Assembly (NCBI GenBank): GCA_013099015.1
Contig: CP039998.1
Location: 124,001-188,000, forward strand
Reading direction: 5' to 3'
DNA length: 64,000 bases
Source: Candidatus Saccharibacteria bacterium oral taxon 488
Lineage (GTDB): Bacteria > Patescibacteriota > Saccharimonadia > Saccharimonadales > Saccharimonadaceae
Shown here piece by piece: positions 1 through 8,674 of this stretch. A program made the position numbers and the translations under genes. The notes beneath the pieces were generated by a model, which was not told where the DNA came from, searched no databases, and was given only the letters and a program-made list of their open reading frames with translations. Positions within the stretch are counted from its first letter, which is position 1; the number at the start of each line of letters is the position of its first letter.

Positions 1-106
1 ATGGTCAGTCATCGTGGTGACTGGTTGCGGATACCCACCTTGCATTTATGCGGGGGAATATCACGCGCTTGCACTGCTTGGGGCTTTTATGATGTATAAT
101 AATAGG

Positions 107-446
107 GCAGCCTACTAAGCGATCGCTTGGCAGTGAAGCCAAGAGGAAAGTCCGGGCAGTAAAGGACACCGACAGTCGCTAACGGCGACCGGGGGTAACC
201 CTAGGGAAAGTGCCACAGAAACAAAACTACCTTTGTGGCAATAGACACAAAGGAAAAGGTGAAACGAGTAAGGTAAGAGCTTACAGTCCTCGGTGGTGAC
301 ATAGAGGAGAGGTAAACCCTGTCGACTGCAAGGAGGCCTACAAATGAGTTGTCCGCTCGTAGGCCGATAACCGCTTGATTTACCTGGCAACAGGTAAACT
401 AGATAGATGATCGCTCGCGACAGAACCCGGCTTATCGGTAGGCTGT
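107..446 (+). ncRNA. rnpB: RNase P RNA
   Basis: Catalytic RNA of RNase P, which removes 5' leaders from pre-tRNAs. The conserved 5' core GAGGAAAGTCCGGGC and the 3' core ACAGAACCCGGCTTA are both present. The P1 helix can be drawn between CAGCCTAC at 108-115 and GTAGGCTG at 438-445, which sets the ends. A TATAAT at 95-100 gives a plausible transcription start near 107; no good -35 is seen at 17 nt. A terminator hairpin follows at once. Ends are good to a few bases. Confidence 0.95.
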
Positions 447-450
447 AAAC

Positions 451-480
451 TAAAACCTTCTCTCAGCGGAGAAGGTTTTA
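451..480. terminator. Bidirectional terminator between rnpB and rplT
   Basis: Perfect 12 bp inverted repeat (451-462 with 469-480), 6 nt loop, A-run on the left and T-run on the right. It serves rnpB on the plus strand and the infC-rpmI-rplT operon arriving on the minus strand. Confidence 0.85.
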
Positions 481-499
481 GTTTACTGAAAGCACTTTC

Positions 500-841
500 T
501 TATAGTGCTGCTTTAACAATTGCGGTAAAGGCCGTAGGTTCGTTAACGGCTAACTCTGCCAACACTTTTCGATCAAGCTCAATATTCTTTGCCTTGAGAG
601 CAGCCATGAGCCTGCCGTACGTTGTGCCCTCTTGGCGAGCGGCTGCGTTAATCCGGGTAATCCACAGGCTGCGGAGGTCTCGTTTTCTGTTGCGTCGATC
701 ACGATAGGCATATTGCAGAGCTCTAATTACCCCCTGCTTTGCTAAGCGAAAGCTACGAGTTCGATTGTGCTGCATGCCTTTAGCGGCTTTTAGAATTTTC
801 TTGTGCTTTGCGTGTCCAGGGACGCCTCGTTTTACCCTCAT
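500..841 (-). CDS. rplT: 50S ribosomal protein L20
   Basis: bL20, 113 residues, the usual size. The basic N-terminal arm ([18 protein letters not shown]) and the central RNA-binding segment with [18 protein letters not shown] are clear. L20 binds 23S rRNA early in 50S assembly and in other bacteria represses its own operon. Here it is the last gene of infC-rpmI-rplT, starting 3 nt after the rpmI stop, the near-universal order. The operon ends at the hairpin at 451-480. Confidence 0.97.
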   Translation of the reverse strand: MRVKRGVPGHAKHKKILKAAKGMQHNRTRSFRLAKQGVIRALQYAYRDRRNRKRDLRSLWITRINAAARQEGTTYGRLMAALKAKNIELDRKVLAELAVNEPTAFTAIVKAAL

Positions 842-844
842 AGA

Positions 845-1039
845 TTAAACTCCCATCGCTCGTCGGGCATTTTTTGCCATTGAGCCTGTTACTTTTGCTG
901 TTGTATTAATTGCCCGCTTACGGCTTTTTGACTTCTTGGCTAAGAAGTGACCGCCAAATGCACGTTGACGAGTTAACTTGCCAGAGCTCGTTAACTTAAT
1001 GCGCTTTGCGGTACCTTTGTGGGTCTTTAGTTTTGGCAT
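845..1039 (-). CDS. rpmI: 50S ribosomal protein L35
   Basis: bL35, 64 residues. The family signature MPKLKTHKGTAKR at the N terminus and the basic segment GGHFLAKKSKSRKR are present. The start ATG overlaps the infC stop by one base (TAATG), so the gene is probably translationally coupled to infC; rplT follows after 3 nt. A structural protein of the large subunit, expected to be co-regulated with infC and rplT. Confidence 0.96.
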   Translation of the reverse strand: MPKLKTHKGTAKRIKLTSSGKLTRQRAFGGHFLAKKSKSRKRAINTTAKVTGSMAKNARRAMGV

Positions 1040-1545
1040 TATTTACTCCTTATTACCACACTCAGATTGCGACCAGCCATCTGAGGTTTTTGTTCTAGAA
1101 TTGCCTCTTCCTCAAGCTGATCAGTGATTTTTTGGATCAATTCGTAACCGATTTCTTTATGCGCCATCTCGCGACCTTTATAGACGACTTGGATACGGAC
1201 CTTGTGCCCATTGGCGAGAAAGTCTCGTATTTTGCGCAGCTTGACTTCGAGGTCGCCAGCGCCAATCTTCAGGCCAAAGCGCATTTGCTTGAGATCGCCG
1301 ACTTTTGCCGCGCGCTTGTTGCGCTGCTGGTCTTTGATCTTCTGATATTGGAACTTGCCCCAGTCAAGAATTTTGGCGACTGGTGGATTGGCATTTGGTG
1401 ATATTTCAACGAGATCAAGTCCCGCATCCTCCGCCGCTTGAAGGGCGTCGCGCAGGGGCATTATCCCCAACTGTTCACCATCAGAACCAACAACGCGCAG
1501 TTCCCGAGCACGGATCGCTCCGTTGATACGAATTGATTTATTAAT
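1039..1545 (-). CDS. infC: Translation initiation factor IF-3, ATT start codon
   Basis: IF3 keeps the 30S subunit free and proofreads start codon and initiator tRNA selection. An automatic start at TTG 1470 gives 143 residues and cuts off the conserved N terminus. Reading upstream in frame adds 25 codons that encode the family hallmark RINGAIRARELRVVGSDGEQ, and no ATG, GTG or TTG lies between that block and an in-frame TAG at 1549-1551. The first codon after the stop that fits is ATT at 1543-1545, 9 nt after AAGGAG. This gives 168 residues, normal for IF3. An AUU start is the known autoregulatory device of E. coli infC. A second ATT four codons in (1531-1533) is an alternative. Heads the infC-rpmI-rplT operon. 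Confidence 0.93.
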   Translation of the reverse strand: MNKSIRINGAIRARELRVVGSDGEQLGIMPLRDALQAAEDAGLDLVEISPNANPPVAKILDWGKFQYQKIKDQQRNKRAAKVGDLKQMRFGLKIGAGDLEVKLRKIRDFLANGHKVRIQVVYKGREMAHKEIGYELIQKITDQLEEEAILEQKPQMAGRNLSVVIRSK

Positions 1546-1623
1546 CTCCTAGCTCTCCTTTTGAAGCAATTTTAGATTAATTTCATCAGTCATTGTATCA
1601 GGTATAAGGGTGGATTTCAAGCG

Positions 1624-3141
1624 CTAGGTCGGGATAATCTGCCGGTATTGTAGGCTTTCGGCGACATGAGGAATGGTTATTTCTAGTGATGACTCAAGAT
1701 CAGCGATAGTGCGAGCGACCTTGATAACTTTGAAATAGCCACGAGCGCTTAGGTCAAGCTTTTTGGCGGCTGCAAGGAGAAATTGCTTGGCCTCAGCCGT
1801 TAGTGCAGCTATTTTATCAACGCTACTACTATCTATATCAGCGTTGTATTTATTACTATTACTGTATCTGTTAGTTTGTAGTGTACGGGCTACCTTAATC
1901 ATATTTTCAAACTGTTTTTGTTGTGAATCCGACGATGACTTACGGGACAACAAATCTTCATGTGCGACGCGGGAAACATTGATTGTTAGATCAATACGAT
2001 CAAGGAGCGGGCCAGATAATCGTTTCTGATAGTTCAAGATTTGTGTCGATGAGCAACGGCAACTTTTTTCTGGATCGCCCAGATAACCACATGGACAAGG
2101 GTTCATCGTGGCAACTAACATAAAATTGGCGGGGTAGTAGTATTTACCTTGGGCGCGGGAAATTATGATCTGCTTATCCTCAAGCGGCTGACGAAGCGAC
2201 TCCAATGTAGTTCGTGGATATTCTAATAATTCGTCTAAGAAAAGTGTGCCGTGGTGCGCGAGACTAATTTCGCCGGGCGTGGCCTTTGCACCACCACCAA
2301 TCATTGATATGCGGCTTGCGGTGTGGTGTGGTGTGCGAAATGGTCGGTCGATAACGATATCATGACTAACTTGATTGCCGTCAAGATTGTGGAGTTTTGT
2401 CACCTCGATAATCTCAGTGTCAGATAGCGGCGGTAGGAGCGAATTGAGTGCGCGTGCTAACATGGTTTTGCCGGATCCCGGTGGTCCGGACAGCAAAATA
2501 TTGTGCCTACCCGCGACGGCAATGGCGACGGCTCGCTTGGCCTGCTCTTGTCCGCGGATGTCATCAATGATGATGCCGCGTTTCTTTTGGCGATATTGCT
2601 GCTTTGTTTTTACTGCGGGTTGGATGAGTTTTTCTTGTTTGAGGTGGAGGAATAATTCCGTTAGATTATTGATGGGGATAATAGTAATGTCGGGGATGAG
2701 CAGGGCTTGTTTGCTGTTGGAGGCCGGTAGGTATATGGTTGAGATACCGTGTTGTTTGGCGGTTTCGGCGATGGTGATGGCCGAGCGAATGGGGCGAAGA
2801 CTACCATTGAGTGCCAATTCACCAGCAAATAGCGCTCCCTCTAGGGCGGTTTGAGGAAGTTGTTTGCCGAGACAGAGAATTGCGAGGGCTATTGGTAGGT
2901 CAAATTGCGTACCGTCTTTTGGCAGTTCCGCCGGGGCGAGATTGATGGTAATTTTACCTTTTGGGAAATCGAGCAGCGAGTTTTTGATGGCACTGCGAAC
3001 GCGATCACGCGATTCATCAATTGCTTTGTTGCCAAGTCCGACGATTTGTAGTCCAGGTAGTCCTCGTGATATGTCGCCTTCAATTTCAATAAGCTGACCG
3101 TGAAAGCCATATGGCGTCGCTGAAACTACCTTGCTAACCAT
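1624..3141 (-). CDS. comM: ComM/YifB-family Mg-chelatase-like AAA+ ATPase
   Basis: 505 residues, full length for the family. N-terminal fold of the Lon-S5/ChlI type (residues 1-165: KVVSATPYGFHG, then LPGLQIVGLGNKAIDESRDRVRSA), Walker A GPPGSGKT at 219-226, AAA+ core with GEISLAHHGTLFLDEL, a Cys-rich loop CPCGYLGDPEKSCRC and a C-terminal Mg-chelatase lid. In transformable bacteria ComM is a hexameric helicase that extends branch migration during DNA uptake. It stands alone here between infC and tmRNA. Start ATG 3141 has no SD; a weak TTTACT lies 6 nt upstream. Confidence 0.93.
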   Translation of the reverse strand: MVSKVVSATPYGFHGQLIEIEGDISRGLPGLQIVGLGNKAIDESRDRVRSAIKNSLLDFPKGKITINLAPAELPKDGTQFDLPIALAILCLGKQLPQTALEGALFAGELALNGSLRPIRSAITIAETAKQHGISTIYLPASNSKQALLIPDITIIPINNLTELFLHLKQEKLIQPAVKTKQQYRQKKRGIIIDDIRGQEQAKRAVAIAVAGRHNILLSGPPGSGKTMLARALNSLLPPLSDTEIIEVTKLHNLDGNQVSHDIVIDRPFRTPHHTASRISMIGGGAKATPGEISLAHHGTLFLDELLEYPRTTLESLRQPLEDKQIIISRAQGKYYYPANFMLVATMNPCPCGYLGDPEKSCRCSSTQILNYQKRLSGPLLDRIDLTINVSRVAHEDLLSRKSSSDSQQKQFENMIKVARTLQTNRYSNSNKYNADIDSSSVDKIAALTAEAKQFLLAAAKKLDLSARGYFKVIKVARTIADLESSLEITIPHVAESLQYRQIIPT

Positions 3142-3207
3142 ATACCTAGTAAAGCATAGATGGCTAGACTTGAAAAGGGAAGGTTGTTATAATTAAGGCG
3201 GATTGAT

Positions 3208-3606
3208 GGGGCTGATATAGCTTTCGACAATTGGACTTTATCAAGGTATTCTGCGGGCCGACGATACGCGTAACGTATGTTTTAGTTGCAAAGTCTAAAC
3301 TTGCAGGTGTATTTGCTAGCTTAAAGAGCGTTTTCACTCCGATGGCTGCTGCACCAGTCGCTGCTTAATTTAAGCGACCGTCCTTGCTTTGCGGCAACAG
3401 GCAAAGCCTAGGGCGTCATATATATGTTGCTGGCTGCATGTTCGGAAGCGGCGGACATGCGGGACTTTCTCCGCGTAACGAAGCTTGGTTTTTTCGGTTT
3501 ATTTTTAAGCCGAGCAACGTTATAAAATAAATTAAAAGAACCTATGCTCGTAGACGAATGTCATGATACCAGTTGGACCCGGGGGCGGTACCCGGCAGCT
3601 CCACCA
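3208..3606 (+). ncRNA. ssrA: Transfer-messenger RNA (tmRNA)
   Basis: One-piece tmRNA of about 399 nt with encoded CCA. The 5' GGGGCTG pairs with 3' CAGCTCC and includes the G3-U pair that marks alanine tRNAs. The tag frame resumes at GCA 3288-3290 and runs 26 codons to TAA 3366-3368; it starts AKSKLAGVF and ends MAAAPVAA, a typical hydrophobic degron. The T stem is CCGGG/CCCGG, but its loop reads GGCGGTA instead of the usual TTCRANT. Together with SmpB it rescues stalled ribosomes. A terminator hairpin follows. Confidence 0.96.
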
Positions 3607-3617
3607 TATAGTGATAT

Positions 3618-3647
3618 ATCGACCCAGGGTGGTCGATTATTTTTTAT
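3618..3647 (+). terminator. tmRNA terminator
   Basis: ATCGACC (3618-3624), 6 nt loop, GGTCGAT (3631-3637), then TATTTTTTAT. It follows the tmRNA CCA end by 11 nt. Confidence 0.85.
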
Positions 3648-3689
3648 CGTAATCAGTGAGAATGCAGCTCGAGCGTGTTGCCAGGAGAC

Positions 3690-3722
3690 GAAAACAACCA
3701 CCTGCGAGTAGTGGTTGTTTTC
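3690..3722. terminator. Perfect 12 bp hairpin, terminator-like
   Basis: GAAAACAACCAC (3690-3701) pairs fully with GTGGTTGTTTTC (3711-3722) around a 9 nt loop containing CTGCGAG. The A-rich outer left arm and T-rich right arm are typical of a bidirectional terminator. A related hairpin, with the loop motif inverted, ends the small RNA candidate at 26854-26887. Confidence 0.6.
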
Positions 3723-4755
3723 AAAAAGTGGAGTTTTACGTGTGCTGTTTATTTTTGGCTCCCGACAAGTTGTGTATAACTTTTTTATTCAGAAGCTACC
3801 CCTATAGTAAATGATAAAAATGGTTATGTCAATAATTTTTGAGAAAAAATCTAGGTAAAAAATACCACATAATTTAGAGGGTTAGTGAAGCAGTTTGATG
3901 AAAAATATAGGTTGTTGCCGGACGAGACGGTTGAACCCTAGTAGTTCCTAGTTGGTGCCGCACACGGCCGGTGTCCTACCCGCGAGATGGCGAAACGGGA
4001 TATGCTGAGGGCTTGGTTGTTTTGGTATTTTATTTGTATAAACGTTCAGCGAGCTGGATCAATTACTAGATTATTTGTTGGATTCATGATGTCGTATGGG
4101 GTGACTATACAAGAACTATGAATTAGCGGGCGGTACAGCAAGCATATGTTTATATTACAATGTTGTGTATAAAACATTTTATAGAATATAACAGATGAAA
4201 ATATATAAAGATTATTATAAAAATGTTATAAATACAACATATTTTTTATGCAAAGTATTGACCGATAAGCATATACATGATAGTATTGGTACAAGCTTTT
4301 GAGAAAATAAAAAGCAAAAAACTGAATATAACAATAACAACATTAACAAGCTTATATGGCTCAGTCCGCAGTAGTGCATGTCGTTTGGCGTATAGTCGGC
4401 AGCAGTATGAAGCCGGAATAATAAAAAATTATTCGGCCATAGTGTTGCCGATGCTCCGCCGAACTTTATAGCCTAACGTTCAGTTAGTGGCTATACCGTG
4501 ACGCGTTGAGCGCGCGCATAACTAGTACCACTGCGCATCCAGTTAATCCTTGTTATAGGATTAGCAATGAGACTACTGGATGTGCAGGATGAGGAACGTT
4601 GCGCAAGGACATGCTCCGAAATTCGGAGCGGTCAGTTGCCCTGAGCGGCGGACTTTGAACAGGTGACCGCGCCCTAATAGTTATTGAGTGCGGCGGATGG
4701 TTCACTTGATCATATAATGGTTCGTCGCCTGGGCTCCCTTAGTCTATGATATAGT
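3723..4755. other. Long intergenic region, candidate replication origin
   Basis: About 1 kb without a convincing gene. The middle (about 4140-4350) is very AT-rich and contains an imperfect inverted repeat of about 22 nt (4162-4183 with 4217-4240). TGTGTATAA, the reverse complement of the DnaA-box consensus TTATNCACA, occurs exactly at 3771-3779 and 4164-4172. One-mismatch versions lie at 4033-4041 and 4246-4254. Genes on the left (infC operon, comM) point left and most genes on the right point right, as expected around an origin; gyrB-gyrA are 6 kb away. No dnaA or dnaN is in the window, so the call is tentative. Confidence 0.35.
4532..4660. other. Unidentified strongly structured segment
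   Basis: GCGCATCCAGT near 4532 pairs with ACTGGATGTGC near 4574-4584 (11 bp, one G-U), with TAATCC/GGATTA nested inside. About 30 nt later GCTCCGA/TCGGAGC forms a 7 bp hairpin with a 3 nt loop. This could be a small RNA, an origin-associated structure or the upstream region of the gene at 4762. I do not recognise an RNA family; SRP RNA signatures are absent. Confidence 0.3.
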
Positions 4756-4761
4756 GTGAGT

Positions 4762-5142
4762 ATGAAGTGTCGGTATGTTGCTATAGTCGCGGCGCTGGCT
4801 GTGACAGCAGATGTCGTATTGGTGCACACGGTGACGCCAATGAGCGTTGGTCCGTTGGGCGTCCTGGCGTTTTTTGTGTGTCTGTATGTAGCAACTGCGT
4901 CGTGCTGTTATTTAGTGATGGTCGCGGCGAGGCGTGTGGCAATGCGTGTTGTTCGACATAATATGTATCGTGGCTTGGCCTCGGTAACGCCGTTGAAATT
5001 ATATTATTATGCGAGTATCATCGGGCTTATACCGGTTATCTTACTTGGCATGCAATCAATTGGCGGTGTCACGGCATGGGATATCTTGCTCCTGGTGCTT
5101 TTTTTGGGCCTTGGTTGTTTTTACATACACAAACGATTTTAG
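4762..5142 (+). CDS. Small four-helix membrane protein, unknown
   Basis: 126 residues, mostly hydrophobic, with about four membrane segments (near residues 5-20, 30-52, 78-95 and 102-120) and a basic linker RRVAMRVVRHNMYR between the second and third. I recognise no family. A GTG at 4756 is in frame, but TGATATAGT (extended -10) ends at 4755, so transcription should begin near ATG 4762; that ATG, 6 nt after the -10, is the more likely start. The Pro-rich gene at 5182 follows with its own -10. Confidence 0.7.
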   Translation: MKCRYVAIVAALAVTADVVLVHTVTPMSVGPLGVLAFFVCLYVATASCCYLVMVAARRVAMRVVRHNMYRGLASVTPLKLYYYASIIGLIPVILLGMQSIGGVTAWDILLLVLFLGLGCFYIHKRF

Positions 5143-5181
5143 AGCGTAGGAACTCTATCGGTAACGTGGTACAATATAGGT

Positions 5182-5595
5182 ATGAATCCAGAGTTGCCTC
5201 AGGTGCGTCCACCGATTGAGAGTTTACCGCCTGCTTCAAGCGGTGAGCTTCGGCTGGATGGTGATACAAATCAGGTAGAGGCTGAGAGACGTTCCGCCGA
5301 ACGTCCAGCGGTGAATGTGGCGAACTCACAGATGCCAGCAACAGTACTGCCGACTGTTCCGGTGCCAGCGCCTCCAGTGGTGCAGGCTCCCGCGTCGTCG
5401 ACGACGTCAACTGACGATACGCCGCTGATAGCTGGTGATGATGATTTGATTGAAAAGGAGTGGGTTGACAAATTGAAACGGATTATTACTTTGACAAGGG
5501 ATGATCCGTACGAGCGAGCGCGGGTAATTGCGCAACTACAGGCCGACTACCTCAAAAAGAGGTACAACAGGGAGATGGGCCAATCGAACGGATAG
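5182..5595 (+). CDS. Pro/Ala-rich linker protein, unknown
   Basis: 137 residues. The N-terminal two-thirds is low-complexity and disordered (runs of Pro, Ala, Val, Thr). The C terminus from about residue 90 is charged and helical (EKEWVDKLKRIITLTRDDPYERARVIAQLQADYLKKR split by a short bend). No signal peptide is obvious. TGGTACAAT ends 6 nt before the ATG with no SD, so the mRNA is predicted leaderless. The stop lies 4 nt before the VirD4-like ATPase start, so the two are probably co-expressed and may act together. Confidence 0.75.
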   Translation: MNPELPQVRPPIESLPPASSGELRLDGDTNQVEAERRSAERPAVNVANSQMPATVLPTVPVPAPPVVQAPASSTTSTDDTPLIAGDDDLIEKEWVDKLKRIITLTRDDPYERARVIAQLQADYLKKRYNREMGQSNG

Positions 5596-5599
5596 GAAT

Positions 5600-8500
5600 A
5601 TGGATAGCGGACCGTTAATTACTGGTTTTATTGTCGTCGTAGTATTGGCAATCGGTGTGACGATTGTCACGCTGCAGTATCGCAAGATGCTGCGCGAAGC
5701 AAAAAATTATGAGCGCGGGCTGAAAATGGTGCCGCTGCTAATTCATTTGCCGCCATCAAGTGAAGATATTGATGGGGCAAGTCGTGACCAGCGTGATCTA
5801 ACGGAAGAAATTCTCAGCCAAGCGCAAGTGATGTATAACATTATATCAAGTACCGCAACGAAAGGATTTAAGAGTCGACTCTACGGGCAGCGCCATTTGT
5901 CGTTTGAGATTATTGCGCGTGGTGGTTTGGTGCATTATTATGCCGTGGTACCGACGGTGCTGGTCGATGTGATTCGCCAAGCGATTGCGGCAGCTTATCC
6001 GGCGGCGCGGTTGGAAGAAGTGGCTGATACGAATGTGTTTAGTAAAATTGGCAAGATGAGCGGGACAATTGGCGGCGAATTCTCGCTCCGTAAGTCGTTC
6101 GTCTATCCTATCGCAACCTACCAAGAGTCAAAGCGAGACGCGTCGCGGGCGCTACTGAATGCCATGTCGGCGGCGACAAAAGACGATGGTATTGGCTTAC
6201 AGTTCTTGGTTCGGCCGGCGCGGGAGGGTTGGTCGCGTGCCTCAGAAGAGCATGTTGAGAAAATGAAGAAGAACAAGGGCAAGAAATCAACGAAGGTGGC
6301 GGGCGTTGATATCTCAATGGTCGGGGACATTTTTGAGGCGTTGTGGAAACCACCACAGTCGGCAAAAGAAAAAGAAGGTGAGATCAAGCCTGAGGATAAA
6401 CAGCTATCGTCACTCGAGCAGGCAGAGGTTGATGCCGTTAGCGAGAAGACGCGTTATCCGGCGTATGAGGTATTGGTGCGAGTGGTAATTTCATCAAATA
6501 CTGCCGCTCGTTCACAGGTGCTGCTTAAAAATATTATCGCTGCGTTTGCGATGTTTGACTCGCCACGCAATAACGGTTTTCGTTTTTCGCTGACAAATAA
6601 TATTGAGGAAATGACTACGGCGTATATTATGCGGTTTTTCCCGCAGCATATTCGCAGTAATATCCTTAATAGTGTCGAGATGGCGACTCTGTTTCACTTG
6701 CCGAGCGCAACTGCCATCCCAACTTCACAGGTTAAGCGGCAGATGTCCAAGCAGGTTGATGGGCCAACTGACGTTTTGGATGAGGGATTATTGATTGGTT
6801 ACAATGAATTTCGTGGTACGAAAAAGCCAATTCGTATCGGTACGAAGGATCGCCGCCGCCACGTTTACATCATTGGTCAGACTGGTGTTGGTAAGTCGGT
6901 ATTGCAGGAAAATATGGCGTATCAAGACATGATGGATGGCCGAGGGTTTGCGCTGATTGATCCGCACGGTGATTTGGTCGAGTCGCTCATGGGGAAGGTG
7001 CCGAAAGAGCGAGTGGAAGATATTATCTATTTCAACCCCGCCGATATGGAAAACCCGATTGGTCTCAATATGTTTGAATTCGACAGTCCGGATCAAAAGG
7101 ACTTTCTGGTGCAGGAGGCGATTAACATGCTGTATGGGCTGTACGATCCGGGGCATACCGGTATTGTGGGGCCACGGCTTGAGCATATTTTTCGTAACTG
7201 TGCGCTGCTGTTAATGGCGGATCCGGCGGGTGGAACATTTATTGATGTGCCAAAGTGTCTCATTGACCCAGAATTCGTGAAGAGTAAGCTGAAGTACGTC
7301 ACCGATCCGCAGGTGATTGATTTCTGGACAAAGGAGTTCCCGGCCTCGCAACGATCAAATGAGGCCGGTGAAGTGATATCGTGGGTGGTCTCGAAGTTTG
7401 GCCCATTTATCTCTAACGATTCAATGCGTAATATCATCGGCCAGACGAAGTCAGGGTTTAACATCCGTGAGATTATGGATAATAAAAAGATTCTGCTAGT
7501 TAATCTGTCGAAAGGTAAGCTTGGTGAGCTCAATGCCAAGCTGCTAGGAATTATCTTTATCATGAAGTTCCAGGCGGCAGCTATGTCCCGGGCTGATATA
7601 CCCGAGGAGCAGCGTGAAGACTTTTCGCTATATGTTGACGAGGTGCAGAACTTTGCAACTGATAGTTTTGAATCAATTTTGTCCGAGGCGCGAAAATATA
7701 AGCTGAGCCTGATAATGGGTAACCAGTTTATGACACAGCTAACGGAGAAGATTCGTGAGGCCATTATTGGTAACATTGGTACGGTTATCTCGGGGCGTAT
7801 TGGTATCACCGACGCGGAATTGATGGTTAAGAAGTTTCAGCCAGTGTTTGATATTGATGATTTATCAAAGCTACCAAATTTCCAGTCGATCGCTTCGGTG
7901 ATGATCAATAATGTGCCGTCGGCGCCGTTTAGCATGAACTGGGTGCCACCGATGGGTCAGGTTAACAATCAGCTTCGTGATGCGTTGGTGCGACTATCGG
8001 CAGCAAAGTACGGCAAACCACGCGCGGTGGTTGAGAAAGAGATCTTTGAGCGGCTTGGTCGCAATAAAAAGCCAGCGGCTTCGCCGACTGGCCCATCACT
8101 CAATCGGCCGGCTACAAAGAGCGGTTCGTCTTTCCTGGACGAGTGGTTGTCAAAACGTCAACAACTTGGTGGTGGTAAACCAGGGGCTGTGGGTGCTGCT
8201 GCTCCGGGTGCGGGGCAGTCTCGGTTGGGCGTGCCATCGCCGCTAGCTCCACAGCCAGGCCGTCCAGCTCCGTCGCGACTAGCGTCGCCGACCTCAGGCT
8301 TGGCGGGCACACAATCGCAGTCGGCTTCTATACGGCCGCCACAGATTGGACAAGGCGCTGCGCCACAAGGTATTGCTATGCCAGCCCCGCCAGCTGGCCA
8401 GACGCCGCAGGGAGTTGGTACTTCGTTGAACGGGCTATCGGGGCAGCCGATAGATATCCCCCATCATGATAATTCACGATCGCTGGATCGACATCCGGCG

Positions 8501-8662
8501 TCTGCGCCAACAGTGACTGGTTCGGATGTGGCTGCGCAGGCCGCGCCGCTATCAATTGCTGATAGAATGGCGGCAGAACTGCAGCAGGCAGAGCCGCAAA
8601 ACCGCCTCGACCTGCGTGGTGATAATAACGATAATGGCGAGGTATCAATTAAGCTACGCTAG
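5600..8662 (+). CDS. Membrane-anchored VirD4/TraD-like DNA-pumping ATPase
   Basis: 1020 residues from ATG 5600; a longer frame from 5528 overlaps the upstream gene and is unlikely. An N-terminal membrane helix (PLITGFIVVVVLAIGVTIVT) is followed by about 370 residues of unknown fold, then a RecA-like motor with Walker A GQTGVGKS near residue 428, FALIDPHGDL after it, and Walker B LYVDEVQ near 676. The last 230 residues are Pro/Gly/Ala/Gln-rich and disordered. The architecture resembles coupling ATPases of type IV secretion. No relaxase or VirB genes lie nearby, so conjugation is not implied; a role in DNA or protein export at the host interface is inference. Confidence 0.82.
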   Translation: MDSGPLITGFIVVVVLAIGVTIVTLQYRKMLREAKNYERGLKMVPLLIHLPPSSEDIDGASRDQRDLTEEILSQAQVMYNIISSTATKGFKSRLYGQRHLSFEIIARGGLVHYYAVVPTVLVDVIRQAIAAAYPAARLEEVADTNVFSKIGKMSGTIGGEFSLRKSFVYPIATYQESKRDASRALLNAMSAATKDDGIGLQFLVRPAREGWSRASEEHVEKMKKNKGKKSTKVAGVDISMVGDIFEALWKPPQSAKEKEGEIKPEDKQLSSLEQAEVDAVSEKTRYPAYEVLVRVVISSNTAARSQVLLKNIIAAFAMFDSPRNNGFRFSLTNNIEEMTTAYIMRFFPQHIRSNILNSVEMATLFHLPSATAIPTSQVKRQMSKQVDGPTDVLDEGLLIGYNEFRGTKKPIRIGTKDRRRHVYIIGQTGVGKSVLQENMAYQDMMDGRGFALIDPHGDLVESLMGKVPKERVEDIIYFNPADMENPIGLNMFEFDSPDQKDFLVQEAINMLYGLYDPGHTGIVGPRLEHIFRNCALLLMADPAGGTFIDVPKCLIDPEFVKSKLKYVTDPQVIDFWTKEFPASQRSNEAGEVISWVVSKFGPFISNDSMRNIIGQTKSGFNIREIMDNKKILLVNLSKGKLGELNAKLLGIIFIMKFQAAAMSRADIPEEQREDFSLYVDEVQNFATDSFESILSEARKYKLSLIMGNQFMTQLTEKIREAIIGNIGTVISGRIGITDAELMVKKFQPVFDIDDLSKLPNFQSIASVMINNVPSAPFSMNWVPPMGQVNNQLRDALVRLSAAKYGKPRAVVEKEIFERLGRNKKPAASPTGPSLNRPATKSGSSFLDEWLSKRQQLGGGKPGAVGAAAPGAGQSRLGVPSPLAPQPGRPAPSRLASPTSGLAGTQSQSASIRPPQIGQGAAPQGIAMPAPPAGQTPQGVGTSLNGLSGQPIDIPHHDNSRSLDRHPASAPTVTGSDVAAQAAPLSIADRMAAELQQAEPQNRLDLRGDNNDNGEVSIKLR

Positions 8663-8674
8663 GCGTGGGCCAAG

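Noticed and set aside
1-94. Sequence before rnpB
   Set aside because: Begins with ATG but has no frame with support; too short to identify.
4277-4471. 64-codon frame in the AT-rich intergenic region
   Set aside because: No SD, no -10 close to the ATG, no recognisable sequence, and composition is that of the surrounding non-coding DNA.
5528-5599. Longer start for the VirD4-like ATPase
   Set aside because: It overlaps the Pro-rich gene in another frame; the membrane helix follows naturally from ATG 5600.
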